Below are positions 8,312-16,331 of a stretch of DNA of 64,000 nt, one piece after another (positions within the stretch are counted from its first letter, which is position 1; every line of letters starts with the position of its first letter). The notes below the pieces were generated by a model, which searched no databases, was not told where the DNA came from, and worked only from the letters and a program-made list of their open reading frames with translations. Source of the DNA: Bacillota bacterium (lineage in GTDB: Bacteria; Bacillota_I; Bacilli_A; ML615J-28; CAG-698); NCBI GenBank assembly GCA_023410025.1, contig JAEYQM010000030.1:1-64000 (forward strand). The letters run 5' to 3'. The position numbers were made by a program, and so were the translations under genes.

Positions 8312-10264
8312 TTATTTCAAATATCTTGTAATATCTACTTTTTCAAGTTTTAAATATTCCTCAACAATTTTATCAGCATAGTATCCAAAGTCTTGAACAA
8401 CTTCAGGTCCTTTACCGCTCTTACCAAATGTTGTAATATTAAATACTTTTCCATATAAACCAGTGTATTTATATAGATGAGCTCCTTCACTCATTTCAAC
8501 AGCTAAACGCTTAGTAATGTATGATGGAAGTACCTCTTCTTTATAGTTAGAACTTTGCTTATCAAATAATGTTGTTGATGGTAAAGATACTAAACGAACA
8601 TTAATAGATTTTTCTTTTAATATTCTAACTGCTTCTTTACATATTGAGACTTCAGATCCACTAGCAATAATTATTCCATCAATATCTTCTGCATCACTAT
8701 ATACATAACCACCTAATTGAACATTAGGATTAACTGTTATAGTTGGAACATTTTGTCTTGTAAGAACAATAACTGTTGGCGTATGCGTTGAATTTAAAGC
8801 TATCTTATATGCCTCTTTTACTTCATTAGCATCAGCAGGTCTAATTACATTTAAATTTGGAATACTACGTAACATCGTAAGTTGTTCAATTGGTTGATGA
8901 GTTGGACCATCTTCCCCTACTGCTACTGAGTCATGAGTAAAGATATAGATAACTGGAAGCTCCATTAAAGCTGAAAGTCTAATAGCTGGTTTCATATAGT
9001 CACTGAAAATAAAGAATCCACTACAATATGGTCTTAATCCACCATGTAAACTTAAACCATTACAAATAGCTGCCATTGCATGTTCTCTTACACCAAACTT
9101 AACATGTCTTCCACTATAGTTATCTTTTGAAAAGACACCATCAGCACCAGTTACACCAGTTGATGAAGAAAGGTCAGCAGACCCACCAATTAACATTGGA
9201 TTTACTTGTGCTAATTCCTTTAAAATTTGAGCACTACTTACACGAGTTGCTTGTGTATAATCACTACCAAATTTACTGATTTGATTATCAAAGTCAATTT
9301 CAAAATTACCTGTTAACATTTTTTCAAATAATTCATTATTTTCAATATTTTTTAAATTTAGCCATTGATTATGAATGACTTCATTTTTCTTAATTACTTC
9401 ATTATAAAAATCTTTAACTTCTTGTAATATTTCAAAAGATTCCCCACCTAAAGTTTTTCTCATTTTTTCAACTTCTTCACCGGGAATTGGTGAACCATGA
9501 ACGCTTGATGTACCTTGTTTAGATGAACCTTCTCCAATAATTGTTTTAATTTCAATTAAACTAGGTTTATCAGAATTTCTTGCAAGTTCAATTGCTTTAC
9601 TTATCGATTCAACATCATTACCATTTTTAACTAATTGATAATTCCAATTTAAAGCTTCAAATTTTTCTTTATGATTTTCACTAAAACTTTCGCTAATTGG
9701 TCCATCTAGTTGAATATCATTTGAATCAAATAAAACAATTAATTTATTTAATTTTAAATGTCCAGCAACACTAATTGCTTCATATGCAACGCCTTCTTGT
9801 AAATCACCATCGCCACACAATACATATGTAAAGTGATCAACAAGTTTTCCAAATTTAGAATTTAAATGAGCTTCACCCATAGCCATACCAACAGCCATTG
9901 AAATTCCTTGGCCTAATGGACCTGTTGATATATCAACACCCTTAGTAAGATGAACTTCAGGATGTCCTGGAGTAACGCTATTTAATTGACGAAAATTCTT
10001 TATATCATCTTTCGATAAATAGTTTGTTAAGTAAAGCATAGAATATAGTAAACTAGATCCATGACCAGCTGATAATACGAAACGATCACGATTAATCCAC
10101 TTTTCATCACTTGGAACAAATTTCATAAATCTCGAAAACAATGTATGGATAATCGGCGCTGCACCTAAAGCAATACCAGGATGACCAGATTTTGCTTTAT
10201 TGATAGCCTCAACTGATAAAACTCGTAAATTGGAAATAGCTAAAGCATCAACTCTTGAATTCAT
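8312..10264 (-). CDS. tkt: transketolase
   Basis: Thiamine-diphosphate enzyme of the non-oxidative pentose phosphate pathway, moving two-carbon units between sugar phosphates. Seen: KSGHPGIALGAAP at the N-terminus, the ThDP motif beginning GDGDLQEGVAYE and ending near LFDSNDIQLDG, then the Pyr domain with FTHDSVAVGEDGPTHQP and RPADANE. At 650 residues it has normal length. AGGAGG lies before the ATG. The gene follows the EIIB-like membrane gene by nine bases, implying co-transcription. Confidence 0.95.
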   Translation of the reverse strand: MNSRVDALAISNLRVLSVEAINKAKSGHPGIALGAAPIIHTLFSRFMKFVPSDEKWINRDRFVLSAGHGSSLLYSMLYLTNYLSKDDIKNFRQLNSVTPGHPEVHLTKGVDISTGPLGQGISMAVGMAMGEAHLNSKFGKLVDHFTYVLCGDGDLQEGVAYEAISVAGHLKLNKLIVLFDSNDIQLDGPISESFSENHKEKFEALNWNYQLVKNGNDVESISKAIELARNSDKPSLIEIKTIIGEGSSKQGTSSVHGSPIPGEEVEKMRKTLGGESFEILQEVKDFYNEVIKKNEVIHNQWLNLKNIENNELFEKMLTGNFEIDFDNQISKFGSDYTQATRVSSAQILKELAQVNPMLIGGSADLSSSTGVTGADGVFSKDNYSGRHVKFGVREHAMAAICNGLSLHGGLRPYCSGFFIFSDYMKPAIRLSALMELPVIYIFTHDSVAVGEDGPTHQPIEQLTMLRSIPNLNVIRPADANEVKEAYKIALNSTHTPTVIVLTRQNVPTITVNPNVQLGGYVYSDAEDIDGIIIASGSEVSICKEAVRILKEKSINVRLVSLPSTTLFDKQSSNYKEEVLPSYITKRLAVEMSEGAHLYKYTGLYGKVFNITTFGKSGKGPEVVQDFGYYADKIVEEYLKLEKVDITRYLK

Positions 10265-10273
10265 AATATCCTC

Positions 10274-10651
10274 CTATTTAAGTAATTCTGTTATATATTT
10301 TGCTCTTTCTTGGAAAGAAGCTTTAATTATATTACCACTAATTAGAACACCGGTTGCCCCTAGTTCTTTTATTTTTAAAGGATCCGCTAATTCAACATCC
10401 TTTACCTCAACAATCACTCTACTCATTTCATTATTAACATTAACTATGTTATCTTTACCACCATAAGCTTCAAGAAAAACCATTTGTTGTTCAAAATCAA
10501 TACCCTTTGATTTATTTTTATTTTTCTTTACAACCTTTACTATTCTGGTAATAATGGCTGCAATCATAATTCCAAAAACAACTGCAAGAAATGCAATTAG
10601 TAGAATATACATTAATTTAGATCCATTTGTATCACTTAAAATTATGTTCAT
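10274..10651 (-). CDS. membrane-anchored PTS EIIB-like domain protein lacking the phosphocysteine
   Basis: A 125-residue protein: one transmembrane helix (about residues 14-37), a Lys-rich stretch, then a domain aligning with glucose-family PTS EIIB (LEAYGGKDNIVNV ... VEVKD ... LKIKELGATGVLISGN). In real EIIB domains a Cys lies in DxCxTRLRV; here the equivalent stretch reads NNEMSRVIVEV with no Cys anywhere in the protein, so phosphotransfer is impossible. A sensory or regulatory role for a dead EIIB domain is inference. It is followed at once by transketolase. The ATG at 10651 has no adjacent Shine-Dalgarno; see the leader hairpin. Met-14 at 10612 is an alternative start. Confidence 0.72.
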   Translation of the reverse strand: MNIILSDTNGSKLMYILLIAFLAVVFGIMIAAIITRIVKVVKKNKNKSKGIDFEQQMVFLEAYGGKDNIVNVNNEMSRVIVEVKDVELADPLKIKELGATGVLISGNIIKASFQERAKYITELLK

Positions 10652-10685
10652 AATATAACTATTCTAGACGACTAGAATCTCCTTT
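10652..10685 (-). promoter_or_regulatory. leader hairpin between Shine-Dalgarno and start codon
   Basis: On the minus strand an AAAGGAG (10679-10685) is followed immediately by a perfect 7-bp stem, ATTCTAG-TCGT-CTAGAAT (10661-10678), and then nine bases to the ATG. Folding would bring the Shine-Dalgarno to a workable distance from the start; unfolded, it is too far away. Confidence 0.5.
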
Positions 10686-10754
10686 CTCAATTATCATTTA
10701 TTTATTATAGCACATTATATATAAAAAGTTAAGTAAAAAAGATTTAATAAATAA

Positions 10755-10782
10755 TTGATTTTTAATCTATTTATGTTATACT
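10755..10782 (+). promoter_or_regulatory. sigma-A-type promoter of uppP
   Basis: TTGATT (10755-10760), 16-base spacer, TATACT (10777-10782), 18 bases ahead of the uppP start codon. Confidence 0.6.
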
Positions 10783-10800
10783 AACTTAAGAGGTGTTATT

Positions 10801-11622
10801 ATGTTTTTATCAATTATTGATTTTTTACGTTATTTGTTACTTGGATTAGTGCAAGGAATTACTGAACCGCTTCCAATATCTTCAAGTGGACATCTAATTA
10901 TCTTTAAAAATATTTTTAAAGTAACTATGGAAGATGATATTAATTTTAATATTATTGTGAACTTTGCATCATTTATTGCAATTGTTATATATTACCGCAA
11001 ATTTTTAATGGAAATAATTAGTGGAGCAATCAAATTTGTCTTTAAAAAACAAAGTGAATTTAAAAAAGATTTTTTATATATCCTTTTTGTTTGTATTGCT
11101 ACAATTCCAGCAGGAATTGCAGGTGTGCTTTTAAAAGACATTATTGATGTTAATTTATCTACATTATTATCAGTAGGAATATGTTTATTTATAACAGGTT
11201 TATTACTTTTATTTATTCAAAAAATGTCTAATAAAGCCTTTAAGGAAGAAATAACTCTAAAAACTTCTATTTTTATGGGTTTAGCGCAAGTTATTGGTTT
11301 ATTTCCGGGAATATCAAGATCTGGTGTTACTACTTCGTTTGGAGTATTAAATAAAACTAGTGTTGAAAAAGCGTTGAGATTCTCATTTATGATGTATTTA
11401 CCAATTAGTATTGGTTCTATGATATTAGGTGTAGCCGATTTAGATTTAAATAATATCTATATTCCAGGTTATATTGTTGCATTTATTACAAGTTTAGTGG
11501 GAACATACTTTGCTTTAAAAATATTTTTTCAACTTGTAAAGAAAGATAATTTAAAATACTTTGGTTACTACTGTTTAACTATTTCTACTCTAATTTTAAT
11601 ATATTTAGCAATTATAAAATAA
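10801..11622 (+). CDS. uppP: undecaprenyl-diphosphate phosphatase (UppP/BacA)
   Basis: Integral membrane phosphatase that recycles the undecaprenyl carrier lipid for peptidoglycan synthesis and gives bacitracin tolerance. Both family signatures are present: GLVQGITEPLPISSSGHL near residue 16 and the LFPGISRSG motif near residue 165. About seven to eight membrane helices fill the 273 residues. GAGGTG precedes the ATG. The cotZ-like genes downstream have their own promoter, so they are not simply co-transcribed. Confidence 0.95.
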   Translation: MFLSIIDFLRYLLLGLVQGITEPLPISSSGHLIIFKNIFKVTMEDDINFNIIVNFASFIAIVIYYRKFLMEIISGAIKFVFKKQSEFKKDFLYILFVCIATIPAGIAGVLLKDIIDVNLSTLLSVGICLFITGLLLLFIQKMSNKAFKEEITLKTSIFMGLAQVIGLFPGISRSGVTTSFGVLNKTSVEKALRFSFMMYLPISIGSMILGVADLDLNNIYIPGYIVAFITSLVGTYFALKIFFQLVKKDNLKYFGYYCLTISTLILIYLAIIK

Positions 11623-11628
11623 CTGATT

Positions 11629-11655
11629 ACCTTTTCACCCAACTATCATACTATA
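11629..11655 (+). promoter_or_regulatory. sigma-K-type promoter of the first cotZ-like gene
   Basis: AC (11629-11630), 16-base spacer, CATACTATA (11647-11655), matching the known sigma-K pattern AC-N16/17-CATAnnnTA. The expected start point falls just before the AGGGGGTGAT ribosome binding site. Confidence 0.6.
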
Positions 11656-11677
11656 GTATTGATAGGGGGTGATTTTT

Positions 11678-12094
11678 ATTAATTGTGATCGTAATATACC
11701 AGCTAAAAATATAGTTAATCCAAATATAAATGGAATATATGAAATTCTCAAAAAAATCGACCAAAACCAAAAAGAGGCATTAATTGAAAATGATGTGGTG
11801 AGTTGTAATTCAAAATTGATAACTAAAGCATTTGATACCGTTCCTTTAATTATTACTTTAGAATGTGATAATAAATTCAGTGGATATTTAGGATTAACCA
11901 GAGAGACAACAATCTACTTTAGAGTTGAAAACTTAACTCAAGAACTAGTTACTTTAAGACTATTAGATAAAAATAATAATAGGCTTATCTGTACAAGATA
12001 CCTTGCAACATTAAGAATTGAAAATATTGTTGCCCTACAGTGCTTAGACCCAATAAATTGCAATGTAAATTGTGATAAAAACAATATAATTTAG
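11678..12094 (+). CDS. CotY/CotZ-like spore coat protein, probable ATT start
   Basis: About 138 residues, seven Cys, homologous along its length to the next gene and to the CotY/CotZ outer-coat/crust family (ILKKIDQNQKEA, CNSKLITKAFDT, FRVENL, LRLLD, IVALQC). These proteins form disulphide-linked layers on the spore surface. The frame can be opened at GTG 11669, but that GTG lies inside the Shine-Dalgarno AGGGGGTGAT and has none of its own. Aligned with its paralogue's leader (GGTGATTactaATG-ACT-TGC), this gene reads GGTGATTtttATT-AAT-TGT, so ATT at 11678 occupies the place of the start codon. Family assignment is firm; the ATT start is inferred. Confidence 0.85.
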   Translation: MNCDRNIPAKNIVNPNINGIYEILKKIDQNQKEALIENDVVSCNSKLITKAFDTVPLIITLECDNKFSGYLGLTRETTIYFRVENLTQELVTLRLLDKNNNRLICTRYLATLRIENIVALQCLDPINCNVNCDKNNII

Positions 12095-12104
12095 TAAGAA
12101 ATTT

Positions 12105-12132
12105 AAAAAACCAAGTGGCCTTGGTTTTTTTT
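12105..12132 (+). terminator. terminator after the first cotZ-like gene
   Basis: Stem AAAACCAAG-TGG-CCTTGGTTTT followed by a T run, ten bases after the stop codon. Confidence 0.85.
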
Positions 12133-12154
12133 ACTTAAATGTGCTATTATCTAT

Positions 12155-12181
12155 ACACTTATTTTTTATATACATATTATA
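12155..12181 (+). promoter_or_regulatory. sigma-K-type promoter of the second cotZ-like gene
   Basis: AC (12155-12156), 16-base spacer, CATATTATA (12173-12181). Same architecture and spacing as the promoter of the preceding paralogue. Confidence 0.6.
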
Positions 12182-12204
12182 TATTGAAATCGAGGTGATT
12201 ACTA

Positions 12205-12609
12205 ATGACTTGCGAAAAGGTAACTAATTACGAAAACAATTATCAAAGAGATTGTATTCTTGAAACTCTAAAACAAATCGAAAGAATGCAAAAAGAAGCA
12301 TACAAAGAAACTGATTGTGTAACTTGTACTGGACCACTAATTAAGAAAGTATATGATACAAAACCAGTAACTATTACATTAAAGTGCGGAACTAAATTTA
12401 CAGCATACTTAGGATTAACAAATTGTGAAACTGACTTATTTAGAGTTGAAGAAGTCAAAAACAATTGTGTTCTATTAAGATTATTAAAACTAGAAGGTCC
12501 ACAAGTAAATTGCACAAACTATACAGCTCTAGTTGATGTAGACTGTATCTGTGCATTACAATGCTTCCCTCCAGTTAAATGTCACATTGATAAACACGAT
12601 GTTTGTTAG
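12205..12609 (+). CDS. CotY/CotZ-like spore coat protein
   Basis: A 134-residue, very Cys-rich protein (13 Cys) of the CotY/CotZ family: CILETLKQIERMQKEA near the N-terminus, DCVTCTGPLIKKVYDTKP, FRVEEVKNNCVLLRLL and DVDCICALQCFPPVKC at the C-terminus. The known role is in the outer coat or crust of the spore, built by disulphide cross-linking. AGGTGAT precedes a normal ATG, and its own sigma-K-like promoter and the upstream terminator separate it from its paralogue. Its 3' end overlaps the convergent gene by four bases. Confidence 0.9.
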   Translation: MTCEKVTNYENNYQRDCILETLKQIERMQKEAYKETDCVTCTGPLIKKVYDTKPVTITLKCGTKFTAYLGLTNCETDLFRVEEVKNNCVLLRLLKLEGPQVNCTNYTALVDVDCICALQCFPPVKCHIDKHDVC

Positions 12610-12923
12610 TAAAAATTAATTATTTCAATATCCTTAATTTCACTTAGATTATAATCAGATAGTTTTCCATCATTTGTCTTGACAGTTACCACACTATTAT
12701 TAAAAGATGTTGGAAAACCGAATAAATCACCAGTATTAGTATACAGTTTACAATAAACTGGTTTATCCCTTTGATACATGGAGATTATATTATTTAATTT
12801 CTTATAGTCGGTGAAACTAGTGATTATCTTTTTTGCTCGGCTATCAAAAACAGTTTGATTGTTAGCCTGCGCATCTGTTGAAACGGAATCAATATATAAA
12901 AGTGGCCCCTTATCATCAAACAT
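12606..12923 (-). CDS. uncharacterised 105-residue protein beside the coat genes
   Basis: Family not recognised. No signal peptide or membrane helix. The C-terminal half (about residues 53-105) alternates short predicted strands ending in a LSEIKDIEIINF motif, which looks like a small beta-barrel (Sm-like) fold; this is a visual impression only. Location, convergent with a cotZ-like gene and overlapping its last four bases, and a CATAAAATG element ahead of the ribosome binding site make a spore-coat role plausible but unproven. GGGTGAT serves as ribosome binding site and lies in a hairpin arm. Confidence 0.65.
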   Translation of the reverse strand: MFDDKGPLLYIDSVSTDAQANNQTVFDSRAKKIITSFTDYKKLNNIISMYQRDKPVYCKLYTNTGDLFGFPTSFNNSVVTVKTNDGKLSDYNLSEIKDIEIINFY

Positions 12924-12925
12924 TA

Positions 12926-12965
12926 AAAATCACCCATTACATTTTATGTATTGGGTGGTTTTTTA
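12926..12965 (-). terminator. hairpin/terminator downstream of the SPFH gene
   Basis: Minus-strand CACCCA-A-TACAT / ATGTA-A-TGGGTG stem followed by ATTTTTA, eight bases after the SPFH stop. The 3' arm also contains the GGGTGAT ribosome binding site of the next gene, so terminator and translation signal share the same bases. Confidence 0.6.
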
Positions 12966-12973
12966 GAACGTTA

Positions 12974-13942
12974 TTACTTTGTTAATAATCCGCCAATTAT
13001 TGCTTCAAGTGAATCCCCAGTTACAACTTGTGGTAATTCACCATTCCATGTTTCATAAAAAACTGTTTGAAGAACAATTTGCGCAACTTCAATTTCTGTT
13101 AATGTTGGGAAAGCATCAATATACTCAGTAATCATAGTTGCTAAAGCTCTTTTTTCAAATTCAATTTTATCAGCTTGTGCTTCAGCGGCAATTCTTACAA
13201 CTTCAGCTTGAGCTTGTGCTTCAATCATTAATATTTCTTTTTGAATTTCTGCTTTTTCTCGATTAATTTCTTCAATTTCTAATTGTTGAAGAGCTTCACC
13301 CTTAGTGCGAATAATCTCTTCAATTCTTGAACCAGCATCAACATCATCTATTGAAGTTGAAACTAATGTAACATGATACCTATCAAGCATACTTGTTTTT
13401 AATTTATCAGCAAATTCAACACGCATAATTTCAAATTCTTCTCCAAGAATTCCATAAATATCATATTTAATACTTACAGATTGTAATATTTCACGAACAA
13501 GAGAATTTAATTGCGCTCCATCAATATCTCCAGCATTTGTTTTTCTAAAGAAACGTCCGGCGTTCTCCTTTTCAATTCTATATACAATTGTAAGAGATAT
13601 ATCTGCATATATACTATCTTTAGTTTGGGCAGCAAGTTCAATTACTTGTGTCTTATTTGATGTTTGAATTTTTGTTACTGTTTGGAAAGGAGTTTTAATG
13701 TGAATTCCTTCACCAAATGTTTCATCTTGAATACCACCATCTAATTGATCAAACACAATCCCAACTGAGTTTTTTTCAATAGATGTAAACATACCAAATG
13801 CAATAATTATTAACCATAATAATCCATATAAAGGTTTTAAACCAACTTTAACCCTGTTTCTTTTAGAAGTTTGGGAAAGGCCAATATAAATACCAATACT
13901 AGTAACACATGCTAGTGCTATAGCAACAATAATTAAAATCAT
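12974..13942 (-). CDS. SPFH/prohibitin-family membrane protein
   Basis: Band-7 family protein of 322 residues. Two N-terminal membrane segments (about residues 2-20 and 37-53) anchor it, followed by the SPFH domain (SVGIVFDQ ... ISLTIVYRI) and a long Ala/Glu/Gln-rich coiled coil (QQLEIEEINREKAEIQKE ... AQAQAEVVRIAAEAQAD). Such proteins oligomerise and organise membrane microdomains or regulate membrane proteases; the specific role here is unknown. Its start overlaps the coaX stop by four bases (ATGA), so the two are translationally coupled. Confidence 0.85.
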   Translation of the reverse strand: MILIIVAIALACVTSIGIYIGLSQTSKRNRVKVGLKPLYGLLWLIIIAFGMFTSIEKNSVGIVFDQLDGGIQDETFGEGIHIKTPFQTVTKIQTSNKTQVIELAAQTKDSIYADISLTIVYRIEKENAGRFFRKTNAGDIDGAQLNSLVREILQSVSIKYDIYGILGEEFEIMRVEFADKLKTSMLDRYHVTLVSTSIDDVDAGSRIEEIIRTKGEALQQLEIEEINREKAEIQKEILMIEAQAQAEVVRIAAEAQADKIEFEKRALATMITEYIDAFPTLTEIEVAQIVLQTVFYETWNGELPQVVTGDSLEAIIGGLLTK

Positions 13943-14709
13943 TTTTTATCCCCCTCATTTTTTTCATATATTATTTTTAATCCATCAAGTAATAAGTTTT
14001 CATCATAAATAACATCATTTAAGAATGGGACAATATGTCTTGCTACTCCCCCAGTGACAATAACTAACATATCTCCATATTCTTTTTTAGCCATTTCCAG
14101 CATTCCGTTTATTGCTCCAGCTGTACCATAAACCATTCCACTTTGCATTGACGAAATTGTATCTTTACCAATAATATTATTTGGCACAGCAATTTTAGCA
14201 GACTCAAGTAGAGAGGTTGATTTAATTAAACTTGTATATGCTGTTATTACTCCTGGATAAATAATTCCTCCAAGGAATTCTTTTTTTGAATTAACAAACG
14301 AAATAGTTGTTGCTGTACCCATATCAACAATTGCACATGGATAACCATATTTGCTACAACTTGCAACCGCACCAACTAAAAGATCTGCTCCTAGCTGTTT
14401 GGGATTATCAATACTTACTTTAATTCCCGTCTTAATACCAGGTCCAACAAATATTGGTTTTAAATTAAAATATTTTAAAAATGTTTTTTCAAATGTTGCA
14501 TCTACTTCAGGAACAACGCTTGATATAACTACTCCAAGTATATCTTCTTTTTGAATATTAATATACTTTAAGTTTTCTAATATTCTAATACCATATTCGT
14601 CTTCAGTTCGTAGAACTTTTGTTTCTAATCGGAATGTATAAATAAGTGCATCTTCTTTATAAATGCCAATAACGACATTTGTATTTCCTATATCAATGCA
14701 AATTAACAT
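13939..14709 (-). CDS. coaX: type III pantothenate kinase
   Basis: First enzyme of coenzyme A synthesis (pantothenate to phosphopantothenate), cytoplasmic, of the CoaX family that is insensitive to CoA feedback. ASKHA-fold signatures: N-terminal CIDIGNTNVVIG, LGADLLVGAVA, VDMGTATTISFV and GGIIYPG. The open frame runs 25 codons upstream of the real N-terminus; ATG at 14709 with a GAGG ribosome binding site gives 256 residues, the usual length. Sits ten bases after efp. Confidence 0.93.
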   Translation of the reverse strand: MLICIDIGNTNVVIGIYKEDALIYTFRLETKVLRTEDEYGIRILENLKYINIQKEDILGVVISSVVPEVDATFEKTFLKYFNLKPIFVGPGIKTGIKVSIDNPKQLGADLLVGAVASCSKYGYPCAIVDMGTATTISFVNSKKEFLGGIIYPGVITAYTSLIKSTSLLESAKIAVPNNIIGKDTISSMQSGMVYGTAGAINGMLEMAKKEYGDMLVIVTGGVARHIVPFLNDVIYDENLLLDGLKIIYEKNEGDKK

Positions 14710-14719
14710 CTTTTGCCTC

Positions 14720-15277
14720 TTATGCTCTTGAACTATATTTTCCGTCAAATGTTGAAACGATAATCTTATGTCCCACTTCAACAAACAAAGGAACTAAAAC
14801 TCTAAGTCCTGTCTCTAAGATTGCTTCTTTAGTAGCATTGGCTGCTGTGTTTCCTTTAACACCAGGTGCACATTCAGTAACTTCTAAAGCTACTTTTTCA
14901 GGTAATTGGATACCTAAAATTTCTCCCTTATAATCAATAATGATAACTTCCATACCTTCTAACAAGAAATTCTTTTCGTATTCTAATCTTTCAGAAGGAA
15001 GATCAATTTGTTCATATGATTCCATATCCATAAATGAATATGTGTCTGTTGTTGAATATAAGTATTGCATCTTTTTCTTTTCAACTGCTGCTTGTTCCAT
15101 TTTTTCACCAGCATTGAAAGAAAAATCAGTAATTGAACCAGTACGTAAGTTTCGAAGTTTAGTTCTAACAAAGGCTTGACCCTTTCCTGGTTTCACATGT
15201 TGGAATTCGATAATAGAGTATATACTATCTTGGTATTCAATGGTCATACCTGTTTTAAAATCACTAGTTGTTATCAT
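14720..15277 (-). CDS. efp: elongation factor P
   Basis: Translation factor that rescues ribosomes stalled at polyproline. Three beta-barrel domains in 185 residues; the modified loop reads KPGKGQAFVR with the lysine at the position (about 32) that is post-translationally modified in Bacillus-type EF-P. The C-terminal signature KEAILETGLRVLVPLFVEVG is present. The ATG has GGAG upstream. Followed by coaX. Confidence 0.96.
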   Translation of the reverse strand: MITTSDFKTGMTIEYQDSIYSIIEFQHVKPGKGQAFVRTKLRNLRTGSITDFSFNAGEKMEQAAVEKKKMQYLYSTTDTYSFMDMESYEQIDLPSERLEYEKNFLLEGMEVIIIDYKGEILGIQLPEKVALEVTECAPGVKGNTAANATKEAILETGLRVLVPLFVEVGHKIIVSTFDGKYSSRA

Positions 15278-15315
15278 AAATAATTCTCCTTAATTTTTTA
15301 ATATTAGTAAATCAA

Positions 15316-16182
15316 TTAGTTTAAAATTGTAATATCATAATATATACTAAAATCATCTAATGGACTCAATGTAACAATATTATCTTTTTCAATAAAGTAG
15401 TTTTGACTATCATGACGATCAGCATATCCTACCCATGGTTCTAAACACAAGAATTTTGCCCCTGGTCTAGTCCATAATGCTAAAGAAACGAATTTTGGAA
15501 ATGAGAATTCAATTCCTTTACCAAGTTTATTAATTAGCTTAACTGAATCAGATTTTACTCTTGGAATAACTATTGCATCAGTTTCAAAATAATCATATTT
15601 TAAATTTAACTCATCTAAACTAGTAAATGTCATTGAAGGGTTGACAAAGTTTAGTGTTCCCTTGTTTGTAACAGATGGGGCAGTAAATGATTCGGTTCTA
15701 TTGAAAACTACCTTATAATCTTCAAACTTTTCATTTTCATAAAGTGGAACATTAAATCCTGGATGTCCACCAAAGTTAAATGGCATATTTAATTCATCTT
15801 CGTTAAAAATATTAACTTTTGTTCTTAAAGTTTTATTTTTTAAACTATATGTAACAATTACTTTATATTTAAATGGATATTTTTCTAAAGTTTGTTCATT
15901 ATAAACATTAACTAAACTAATTTCATCTTCTAATTGATGTAAAACTTCAAACTCTTGATCGCGAAGAAATCCATGTTGTGGTAACTCATATCTTTTCCCA
16001 TTAATGATGGTCCAATTATCATTTAATCTTCCAACATTAGGAAATAAAAACGGAGCTTGACGATTCCAAACTTGATCTGATTGACGAATATATTCTCTTT
16101 CCTCACAAATCAAACTTTTCTTTTCTGCACCCTTACTCAACACAGTTAATTCCATGAAATCATTTTTTATTCTAAATTCCAT
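15316..16182 (-). CDS. aldose 1-epimerase-like protein (LacX type)
   Basis: Galactose-mutarotase-like beta-sandwich protein, 288 residues. Recognisable segments: QAPFLFPNVGRL, the LPQHGFLRD block with a conserved His, the NFGGHPGFNVPL block and a late CLEPWVGYADR. These fit the LacX/YihR-type subgroup of aldose epimerase-related proteins, whose substrate is often unknown. GGAGG precedes the ATG at 16182. No sugar operon surrounds it, so the substrate cannot be inferred. Confidence 0.82.
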   Translation of the reverse strand: MEFRIKNDFMELTVLSKGAEKKSLICEEREYIRQSDQVWNRQAPFLFPNVGRLNDNWTIINGKRYELPQHGFLRDQEFEVLHQLEDEISLVNVYNEQTLEKYPFKYKVIVTYSLKNKTLRTKVNIFNEDELNMPFNFGGHPGFNVPLYENEKFEDYKVVFNRTESFTAPSVTNKGTLNFVNPSMTFTSLDELNLKYDYFETDAIVIPRVKSDSVKLINKLGKGIEFSFPKFVSLALWTRPGAKFLCLEPWVGYADRHDSQNYFIEKDNIVTLSPLDDFSIYYDITILN

Positions 16183-16301
16183 TATATCCTCCGTAAATTA
16201 ATTATTTTATTTAAAATATTACCAATTAATTATACTATAAAAAATAATATCTAACAATGTTTTTTATTTTATTTTTTAATAGTGTAATTTTATATTCTTT
16301 T

Positions 16302-16310
16302 TGCTATAAT
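16302..16310 (+). promoter_or_regulatory. extended -10 promoter of ispH
   Basis: TGC-TATAAT at 16302-16310, 22 bases ahead of the ispH start codon. No convincing -35. Confidence 0.5.
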
Positions 16311-16331
16311 ATTACTATAAAAGGTGAAAAT

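Noticed and set aside
11669..11671. GTG as the start of the first cotZ-like gene
   Set aside because: It is part of the AGGGGGTGAT Shine-Dalgarno and has none upstream. It cannot be fully excluded without protein data.
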